Assembly: GCA_947461915.1 (NCBI GenBank)
Contig: CANHNG010000169.1
Span: 1 to 5,040 of the forward strand
DNA length: 5,040 nucleotides
Direction: 5' to 3'
DNA from: Flavobacteriaceae bacterium
GTDB taxonomy: Bacteria > Bacteroidota > Bacteroidia > Flavobacteriales > Flavobacteriaceae
The notes under the pieces were generated by a model that saw only the letters and a program-made list of their open reading frames with translations, ran no database searches and was not told the origin of the DNA. Below are positions 1-5,040 of the stretch, in pieces. A program made the position numbers and the translations under genes. Position 1 is the stretch's first letter, and each line of letters starts with the position of its first letter.

Positions 1-142
1 TATTTGCTCCAATTGAAGTGCCAGATCGTAATAATTGTTTGGACAAAACAAACTCTTTTCTTTCGGCTAAAACTTTATAAAGAGTAACAATTTCTATTGC
101 AAACACAAAAGATTTTTCTTTGATAATATTCTTCTTCTCCAT
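1..142 (-). CDS. Four-helix-bundle protein (S23 / Avd-like family), N-terminal part only
   Basis: The minus strand opens at an ATG (142-140) and reads 47 codons without a stop to the window edge, so this is the N-terminal part of a longer gene. The sequence has the typical opening of the small four-helix-bundle family once called 23S rRNA intervening-sequence protein: a charged start, a first helix around FAIEIVTLYKVLAEKKEFVLS (split by eye at residues 14-34), then the signature KQLLRSGTSIGAN at 35-47. Full members are usually about 115-130 residues, so some 70-80 residues are missing. The family is predicted cytosolic and oligomeric; it is related to the Avd accessory protein of diversity-generating retroelements, but stand-alone members have no settled function. 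An in-frame TAA at 154-152 limits the start to ATG 142 or a less likely TTG at 151. No Shine-Dalgarno is visible. It lies 16 bp downstream of the mvaD stop on the same strand and may be co-transcribed. Family call is firm; function unknown. Confidence 0.85.
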   Translation of the reverse strand, partial: MEKKNIIKEKSFVFAIEIVTLYKVLAERKEFVLSKQLLRSGTSIGAN

Positions 143-148
143 AATGAC

Positions 149-183
149 CAATTATCCATTATCCATTATCAATTATCAATTGA
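149..183. repeat. Tandem 7-bp repeat array, five units
   Basis: On the plus strand the units are CAATTAT (149-155), CCATTAT (156-162), CCATTAT (163-169), CAATTAT (170-176) and a degenerate CAATTGA (177-183), i.e. consensus C[AC]ATTAT. Read on the minus strand, the direction of both flanking genes, each full unit carries a TAA. Because 7 is not a multiple of 3, successive TAAs fall in successive frames, so the array stops translation in all three. The array encodes the last residues and stop codon of mvaD and ends six bases before the ATG of the four-helix-bundle gene. Similar AT-rich heptamers beside S23-like genes are familiar to me from Bacteroidota genomes, but I have not checked this by search. 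Confidence 0.85.
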
Positions 184-1253
184 CTCCCAATTCCGATTTC
201 ATCACAAATATACTGACCATTTTGGCAATAGCCAACTAATTCTTCCTTAATAAATTGCAACACCTTTTCTTTTGAATTTTCAGGATACAAAACGTGAACA
301 TTTGCACCGGCATCTAGCGTGAAACATACCGGGGTTTTTGTTTCATTTCGGAACTTCCAGATTGCATTGATGATTTCCAGCGTGTTGGGTTTCATCAAAA
401 TAAAATAAGGCATTGAGGTCATCATCATGGCATGTAAAGTCAAGGCTTCGCTTTCTACGATTTCGATAAATTCGGCTAGATTTCCACTTTCGAAAACACC
501 AATTAATTTGTCCAAGTTTTCATGCGCTTGGGTAAATCGCCTTTCGGCAAAAGGATGATTGTGCATCAAGTCATGGCCAACGGTACTCGAAACTTGTTTC
601 GTGCCTTTGTCAACCAACAAAATAGTATCTTGATAGTTCTTGAAGTTTTTGTGGATGACATTCGGGAATTCCACTCCAAATAAATCAGAACTTCCTTGAA
701 TGTTATCATGATTTCCCCAGACAACCACACTCCCTTTTACACTTCGGCACGCACTTCCGGAACCCAAACGCGCCAAGAAAGAGGCTTTTTTATAAAAGTA
801 TTCGTCCGTCATTTCTGGGTTTAATGCTTTTTCCAAACTCATTAAGTTCAGGGCCAAAGCCGCCATTCCAGAAGCAGATGAGGCGATTCCGGAACTGTGT
901 GGAAAGGTGTTCTGGGTGTCAATCGTAAAATGGTATTCCTTTAAAAAAGGCAAATAGATTGCAATTCTTTCGAAAAATTTCTGAATTTTAGGTTTGAAAT
1001 CTTCTTTGGGTTTCCCTTCAAAAAGCAGGTCGAAAGCAAAATTTCCGCTAGTTTGTTTTTTAACAAAATCCAGTTTGGTTATTGTTTTGCACTGATTCAA
1101 GGTAAAACTGACCGATGGATTGGCTGGGATTTGATTGTCTTTTTTCCCCCAATATTTCACCAAAGCAATATTACTAGGAGCACTCCAAGAGAAACTTCCT
1201 TTTTCTAAAGAATGGGAATAGCTGGAAGGGATAAAATCGTTTGTTGAGGTCAT
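159..1253 (-). CDS. mvaD: Diphosphomevalonate decarboxylase (mevalonate pathway)
   Basis: This cytosolic GHMP-superfamily enzyme converts mevalonate 5-diphosphate to isopentenyl diphosphate, using ATP and releasing CO2; it is the last step of the mevalonate route. The 364-residue protein carries the family landmarks: NIALVKYWGKKD at 28-39 (substrate-binding Lys33), the phosphate-binding loop HSSGIASSASG at 119-129, GSGSACRS at 164-171 (Arg170, aligning with yeast Arg158) and the catalytic aspartate Asp314 in TLDAGANVH at 312-320. Keeping the Lys, Arg and Asp argues for a true decarboxylase rather than the archaeal mevalonate 3-kinase offshoots. The length is slightly above the usual 320-350 because of about 20 extra N-terminal residues. 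I chose ATG at 1253; a TTG directly upstream (1256) extends the frame by one codon but is a poor start. The last few residues (LIIDNG) and the TAA come from the heptamer array. A promoter-like TATCTTTG lies just upstream, and tspO is divergent. Confidence 0.95.
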   Translation of the reverse strand: MTSTNDFIPSSYSHSLEKGSFSWSAPSNIALVKYWGKKDNQIPANPSVSFTLNQCKTITKLDFVKKQTSGNFAFDLLFEGKPKEDFKPKIQKFFERIAIYLPFLKEYHFTIDTQNTFPHSSGIASSASGMAALALNLMSLEKALNPEMTDEYFYKKASFLARLGSGSACRSVKGSVVVWGNHDNIQGSSDLFGVEFPNVIHKNFKNYQDTILLVDKGTKQVSSTVGHDLMHNHPFAERRFTQAHENLDKLIGVFESGNLAEFIEIVESEALTLHAMMMTSMPYFILMKPNTLEIINAIWKFRNETKTPVCFTLDAGANVHVLYPENSKEKVLQFIKEELVGYCQNGQYICDEIGIGSQLIIDNG

Positions 1254-1269
1254 CAATTAAAAATTTAGG

Positions 1270-1277
1270 CAAAGATA
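1270..1277 (-). promoter_or_regulatory. Putative mvaD promoter, -7 element
   Basis: On the minus strand these bases read TATCTTTG, a perfect match to the Bacteroidota -7 consensus TAnnTTTG. It ends 16 bp before the mvaD ATG at 1253, which predicts a very short leader. No good TTG/TTTG appears at the expected -33 distance, so the call rests on the -7 element and its position. Confidence 0.55.
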
Positions 1278-1283
1278 CTTTTT

Positions 1284-1324
1284 TTGGTTTAACCCTTGAT
1301 TGGTTTATTTGTCGAATTGGTTCA
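1284..1324 (+). repeat. Three spaced direct repeats TTGGTTYA in the mvaD-tspO control region
   Basis: TTGGTTTA occurs at 1284-1291 and 1300-1307, and TTGGTTCA at 1317-1324. Start-to-start spacing is 16 and 17 bp. All three are in the same orientation between the two divergent -7 elements, and the third covers the alternative -33 TTG of tspO. They could be regulator-binding sites, but short T-rich words recur by chance in such DNA, so the regulatory role is inference. Confidence 0.35.
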
Positions 1325-1341
1325 AAGTTTTACTAATTTTG
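1308..1341 (+). promoter_or_regulatory. Putative tspO promoter (-33 TTTG, -7 TAATTTTG)
   Basis: TAATTTTG at 1334-1341 matches the Bacteroidota -7 consensus TAnnTTTG. A TTTG at 1308-1311 lies 22 bp upstream, within the tolerated spacing for the -33 element; an alternative TTG at 1317-1319 is closer (14 bp) and fits less well. The -7 element ends 11-14 bp before the tspO ATGs, so the leader would be very short. No Shine-Dalgarno is seen, only an A-rich stretch, as is usual in this phylum. Confidence 0.55.
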
Positions 1342-1352
1342 AAAAAAAATAA

Positions 1353-1832
1353 ATGATGAATAAGATTACTCGGATTCTTGTTGTGGTTGTGACTTGTTTG
1401 GCGATTGGCTATTTTTCAGGCATGGTGACCCGTTCGGCCATTACGACTTGGTATCCCACCTTGGTAAAACCGAGTTTTAATCCGCCCAATTGGATCTTTG
1501 CACCCGTTTGGAGCATGCTATATATCATGATGGGAGTTGCGGCGGGACTAGTTTGGAATCGTATTGACCACGAAAAGGAAACCGTTAAAAACGCATTGAT
1601 TTTCTTTGCGGTGCAGTTGGGGTTAAATGCACTTTGGTCGTTTTTATTTTTTGGGTTGAAAAATCCCCTATTGGCTGGAGTTGAAATTGTCATCCTCTGG
1701 TTGATGATTTATGAAACCTATACGAAATTTGCTAAAATCAATAACATCGCAGGGTATTTGCTCCTTCCTTATTTGCTTTGGGTGAGTTTTGCCATGGTTT
1801 TGAATGGGAGTATTTGGTGGTTGAATCGGTAA
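1353..1832 (+). CDS. tspO: TspO/MBR family tryptophan-rich membrane protein
   Basis: The protein is a 159-residue integral membrane protein of the translocator-protein / benzodiazepine-receptor family. These proteins bind porphyrins and sterol-like ligands in a five-helix bundle and are linked to tetrapyrrole handling and stress responses; the physiological role in Flavobacteriia is not settled. Five hydrophobic helices are visible at about 6-26, 46-68, 79-100, 104-124 and 132-152. Family landmarks are W33-Y34 followed by KPSFNPPNW (39-47) and PVW (51-53), LNALWSFLFFG (91-101), and PYLLWVSFAMVLN (139-151). There are nine tryptophans (33, 47, 53, 68, 95, 116, 143, 155, 156). Length is normal for bacterial TspO. 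Two adjacent ATGs (1353 and 1356) are both possible starts; the sequence does not decide between them. The gene is divergent from mvaD across a 99-bp region, and convergent with mfd. No frameshift or missing segment is seen. Confidence 0.95.
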   Translation: MMNKITRILVVVVTCLAIGYFSGMVTRSAITTWYPTLVKPSFNPPNWIFAPVWSMLYIMMGVAAGLVWNRIDHEKETVKNALIFFAVQLGLNALWSFLFFGLKNPLLAGVEIVILWLMIYETYTKFAKINNIAGYLLLPYLLWVSFAMVLNGSIWWLNR

Positions 1833-1866
1833 TAACCACTAAATGGTCTAAAAGTATAATTATTTT

Positions 1867-1910
1867 GATTTAAAAATGTATACGATTGATTTTTCGTCGA
1901 TTTTTTAATC
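1867..1910. terminator. AT-rich inverted repeat in the tspO-mfd convergent gap, possible weak terminator
   Basis: GATTTAAAAA (1867-1876) and TTTTTTAATC (1901-1910) pair at 9 of 10 positions around a 24-base loop. The right arm supplies a T-run (1901-1906) 34 bp and more past the region just after the tspO stop. The stem is almost all A-T and the loop is long, so it is weak as an intrinsic terminator; its place between two convergent genes is the main support. The rest of the 163-bp gap shows no gene, RNA or promoter that I can support. Confidence 0.25.
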
Positions 1911-1995
1911 TAAAGGAAACACTAGTAACACTAACAGATATTCAATTTGCTGAAAATTTAAATAGTTTATACGTAACGTTTATTATACCCAAATG

Positions 1996-4900
1996 TTACG
2001 ATTTCCCACCCAATAGCTCCATCAATTCCAAAGCTCTCCTTGTCGTTTTTACATTCTCAAAAGTCAGCAAAAGTCTTAATCCCGCCGGCGTTTGCTTTTC
2101 TTTCATTACGCAAATAGCGCTGTTTTTTTGGACAAACTGAATCACTTGATGAAAGCGTTTGCTAGTATAAAAATCCGAGTTTTGATCAGAAACAAAATAG
2201 CCAATCATCTTGCCTTTTTTCATCACCAATTTCTCGATTCCCACTCGGGTGGCAATCCATTTGATGCGAATACTGTTCATCAACGCTAGGGCTCTTGGTG
2301 GCATCGGACCAAAACGGTCAATCAATTTATTCTGGAAAACAACCAAGTCTTCTTCGTTTTTCACCGCGCCCAGTTCGTTATACAAACTCAAACGCTCCGT
2401 GACATTGTTGATGTATTCGTCCGAAAACAACAACTCAAAATCGGTGTCGATTTGCAGTTCTTTTACGTATTCTTTTTCCGCTCCGCTATCCTCGTTTTCA
2501 TACAAATCCTTGAATTCGTTTTCCTTTAATTCATCAATGGCCTCGTTCATTATTTTTTGATAGGTGTCAAAACCAATTTCGTTGATGAAACCAGATTGTT
2601 CGCCCCCCAATAAGTCTCCGGCGCCACGAATTTCCAAATCCTTCATCGCAATATTGAAACCGCTTCCCAATTCAGAGAATTGTTCCAAGGCTTGAATTCG
2701 TTTTCGTGCATCATCCGTCATCGCAGAATAGGGAGGACAAACGAAATAACAGAACGCTTTCTTGTTGCTTCGTCCCACTCGACCCCGCATTTGGTGCAAA
2801 TCGGAAAGCCCAAAATTATTGGCATTATTGATGAAAATCGTATTCGCATTCGGAACGTCCAAACCGCTTTCTATAATGGTGGTAGCCACTAAAACATCGA
2901 ATTCGCCGTTCATAAAAGCCAACATCAGTTCCTCGAGTTTGCTGCCTTCCATTTGGCCGTGACCAATTCCCACTCGGGCGTCGGGAACCAAACGCTGAAT
3001 CATTCCCGCTACTTCTTTTATGTTTTCTATTCTGTTGTTGACAAAGAAAACCTGACCGTTGCGCTGAATTTCATACGAAATCGCATCCCGAATGAGCTCT
3101 TCGCTATAACCAACCACATTCGTTTCAATAGGATACCGATTGGGCGGAGGCGTTGTTATTACAGACAAATCGCGTGCTGCCATCAACGAAAACTGCAGGG
3201 TTCTCGGGATGGGTGTTGCTGTTAATGTCAAGGTATCGACATTGGCAGCTATCGTTTTGAGTTTGTCTTTTACGTTGACACCAAACTTTTGTTCCTCGTC
3301 GACAATCAACAATCCAAGATCTTTGAAAACCACATTTTTGTTGACCAATTGATGCGTTCCAATTACGATGTCGAGTTTTCCTTCGGCTAATTGTTGGAGT
3401 GTTTCAGCTTTTTGTTTGGCGGTTCTAAATCGGTTCAAATAACCCACAGAAACCGGCATTTCCTTCAACCTTTCGGTGAAAGTGCGGTAATGTTGGTAGG
3501 CCAAAATAGTCGTGGGAACCAAAACGGCCACTTGTTTGCTGTTGTCAACTGCTTTGAAAGCGGCACGAATCGCAACTTCAGTTTTTCCGAAACCTACGTC
3601 GCCACAAACCAAGCGATCCATCGGGCGGTCGCTTTCCATATCGGCTTTGACTTCCGCCGTCGATTTGGTTTGGTCTGGGGTATCTTCATAAATGAACGAA
3701 CTTTCCAATTCGTTTTGCAAATAACTGTCGGGCGCAAAACGGAATCCTTTTTCCATTTTTCTTTTGGCGTACAATTGAATCAAATTGAACGCAATGTGTT
3801 TGACGCGCGCCTTGGTTTTTTGTTTCAGAATCTTCCAGGCGTTCGAACCGAGTTTATAAATTTTGGGCGGCGTCCCATCTTTTCCATTGTATTTCGAAAT
3901 TTTGTACAGCGAATGAATGCTCACATAAACAATGTCATTGTCGGCATAAACCAACTTAATAGCTTCTTGTGTCTTGCCTTCGACCTGAATTTTTTGCAAG
4001 CCACCGAATTTACCAATTCCGTGATCAATATGCGTCACATAATCGCCAACGGACAAAGTGGTCAATTCTTTTAAAGTAATATTTTGCTTCTTCGAAATAG
4101 TACTTTTGATGCTGAATTTATGGTAACGCTCAAAAATCTGGTGATCGGTGTAACAAGCCAATTGGTTTTCTTCGTCAATAAAACCTTGGTATAATGGAAG
4201 AACAATTGTGTTGTATTGCTTTCTGATATTCTCGGAATTGGCTTCGTCCAAAGTTTCGAAAATGTCGTAAAATCGTTTGGCTTGGGCATCATTCGAACAA
4301 AACAAATAATTTTTATAGCCATTAAAATGGTTCTCGTTCAAATTGTTCAGCAATAAATCGAATTGTTTGTTAAATGACGGTTGCGGTTTGATGTGAAAAT
4401 CGAAAGAGATTTTGGTTTTATAAATGGGCTTCGAACTCAATTCCACAATCGAAAAATCCAAACTTTTCTTGATGAATTCTGCCTGATTCAAGAACAATTG
4501 TTCGGGTGCAACATGGTTTACCGTGGCATTCAGGTTTTCGAAAATCTCGGTGGCTTTTGCGAAAAGTTTATCCAATTTTGAGAAAAGCAAATCCGTATTC
4601 TGGATAAATAGTACCGTTTGATTGTTGATGTATTCCAAGAAACTCTCCCGATTTTCCTGAAAGAATTTGTTCTCGACATTTGGAATAATCGTGATTTTTT
4701 GCTGCTTTTCGATAGAGAGTTGTGTTTCCACGTCGAAACTTCGGATGCTATCGACTTCGTTGCCAAAAAACTCAATCCGGTAGGGATTATCGTTCGAAAA
4801 GGAGAACACGTCGACAATTCCGCCACGAACCGAAAATTCGCCGGGTTCCGTGATAAAATCTACTCTTTTAAATTCGTATTCAAACAGCACTTCATTAATA

Positions 4901-5040
4901 AAATCAATGGAAACCTTGTCGCCAACGGACACTTTCAAGGTGTTTTTGTCCAATTCTTTTCGGGTGACCACTTTTTCGAAAAGTGCTTCGGGATAGCTGA
5001 CAATAATGGCGGGTTTCTTGCGGGAATTGATGCGGTTCAA
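1996..5040 (-). CDS. mfd: Transcription-repair coupling factor Mfd, N-terminus beyond window edge
   Basis: Mfd is a cytosolic SF2 DNA translocase that pushes stalled RNA polymerase off lesions and recruits UvrA for nucleotide excision repair. The 1014 visible residues (numbered from the right edge) run in the usual order. UvrB-like module, about 1-110: PGEFSVRGGIVDVFSFS at 66-82. A variable linker follows to about 320. RNA-polymerase-interacting (CarD-like) domain, about 325-425: GDYVTHIDHGIGKFGGL at 332-348. The helicase lobes hold Walker A GDVGFGKT (480-487), DEEQ (581-584), TATPIPRTL (607-615), TTIIESGLDVP (720-730) and QMRGRVGRS (750-758). The RecG-like translocation (TRG) motif ends in DLEIRGAGDLLGGEQSG (801-817), and the C-terminal TRCF domain closes at 1014. 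The first visible codon is TTG inside the gene, not a start; from family lengths of about 1110-1150, roughly 100 or more residues are missing. All motor residues are intact. The TAA is at 1998-1996. It is convergent with tspO, so its promoter lies outside. Confidence 0.97.
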   Translation of the reverse strand: MNRINSRKKPAIIVSYPEALFEKVVTRKELDKNTLKVSVGDKVSIDFINEVLFEYEFKRVDFITEPGEFSVRGGIVDVFSFSNDNPYRIEFFGNEVDSIRSFDVETQLSIEKQQKITIIPNVENKFFQENRESFLEYINNQTVLFIQNTDLLFSKLDKLFAKATEIFENLNATVNHVAPEQLFLNQAEFIKKSLDFSIVELSSKPIYKTKISFDFHIKPQPSFNKQFDLLLNNLNENHFNGYKNYLFCSNDAQAKRFYDIFETLDEANSENIRKQYNTIVLPLYQGFIDEENQLACYTDHQIFERYHKFSIKSTISKKQNITLKELTTLSVGDYVTHIDHGIGKFGGLQKIQVEGKTQEAIKLVYADNDIVYVSIHSLYKISKYNGKDGTPPKIYKLGSNAWKILKQKTKARVKHIAFNLIQLYAKRKMEKGFRFAPDSYLQNELESSFIYEDTPDQTKSTAEVKADMESDRPMDRLVCGDVGFGKTEVAIRAAFKAVDNSKQVAVLVPTTILAYQHYRTFTERLKEMPVSVGYLNRFRTAKQKAETLQQLAEGKLDIVIGTHQLVNKNVVFKDLGLLIVDEEQKFGVNVKDKLKTIAANVDTLTLTATPIPRTLQFSLMAARDLSVITTPPPNRYPIETNVVGYSEELIRDAISYEIQRNGQVFFVNNRIENIKEVAGMIQRLVPDARVGIGHGQMEGSKLEELMLAFMNGEFDVLVATTIIESGLDVPNANTIFINNANNFGLSDLHQMRGRVGRSNKKAFCYFVCPPYSAMTDDARKRIQALEQFSELGSGFNIAMKDLEIRGAGDLLGGEQSGFINEIGFDTYQKIMNEAIDELKENEFKDLYENEDSGAEKEYVKELQIDTDFELLFSDEYINNVTERLSLYNELGAVKNEEDLVVFQNKLIDRFGPMPPRALALMNSIRIKWIATRVGIEKLVMKKGKMIGYFVSDQNSDFYTSKRFHQVIQFVQKNSAICVMKEKQTPAGLRLLLTFENVKTTRRALELMELLGGKS

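Noticed and set aside
1409..1693. A 94-codon minus-strand open frame inside tspO
   Set aside because: It is antisense to a clear TspO protein with all family motifs, and is a by-product of tspO codon use.
1834..1846. ACCA/TGGT mini-hairpin just after the tspO stop
   Set aside because: Four base pairs with no following T-run is too weak to call a terminator.
1972..2000. Inverted repeat CGTAAC / GTTACG around the mfd stop codon as a terminator
   Set aside because: The stem is only 6 bp (plus a wobble pair) with a loop of about 17 bases, and no T-run follows on the mfd strand.
1886..2140. Small plus-strand open frame starting in the tspO-mfd gap
   Set aside because: Most of it overlaps the mfd C-terminal coding region in antisense; no promoter, start signal or recognisable protein feature supports it.
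3391..4074. A 227-codon open frame on the plus strand opposite mfd
   Set aside because: It lies wholly antisense to the helicase core of mfd, where conserved motifs explain the sequence. Its translation shows no recognisable domain and it has no promoter or family support.
5038..5040. TTG at the right edge as the mfd start
   Set aside because: The conserved UvrB-like module is already under way and the protein is shorter than the family, so the codon is internal and the true start is outside the window.

Overview
The window most likely comes from the chromosome of a Bacteroidota bacterium, probably Flavobacteriaceae and Flavobacterium-like. Four things point that way. The DNA is AT-rich. The two intergenic promoters that can be read match the Bacteroidota TAnnTTTG type, with no clear Shine-Dalgarno sites. 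A mevalonate-pathway decarboxylase of the flavobacterial type is present. The Mfd and TspO proteins also read as flavobacterial. The assignment rests on recognising sequence features, not on a database search.

Layout: (1) Bases 1-142, minus strand, hold the first 47 codons of a small four-helix-bundle (S23/Avd-like) protein that runs off the left edge. (2) Bases 149-183 are five tandem 7-bp units that lie just before that gene's start and also supply the last codons and stop of the next gene. (3) Bases 159-1253, minus strand, are a complete mvaD (diphosphomevalonate decarboxylase). (4) Bases 1254-1352 are a 99-bp divergent promoter region with a TAnnTTTG element facing each way and three copies of TTGGTTYA. 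(5) Bases 1353-1832, plus strand, are a complete TspO/MBR membrane protein. (6) Bases 1833-1995 are an AT-rich convergent gap with a weak inverted repeat and no gene. (7) Bases 1996-5040, minus strand, are mfd, the transcription-repair coupling factor; it lacks only its N-terminus, which lies beyond the right edge.

These are mostly housekeeping genes: isoprenoid precursor synthesis (mvaD), a tetrapyrrole/sterol-binding membrane protein (tspO) and transcription-coupled DNA repair (mfd). mvaD and tspO share one short divergent control region, so co-regulation is possible but unproven. mfd meets tspO tail to tail and looks functionally separate. I see no defence system, CRISPR array, insertion sequence or RNA gene, and no convincing undescribed system. 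The least ordinary part is the left edge, where a heptamer array and an S23-like gene abut and overlap the 3' end of mvaD.
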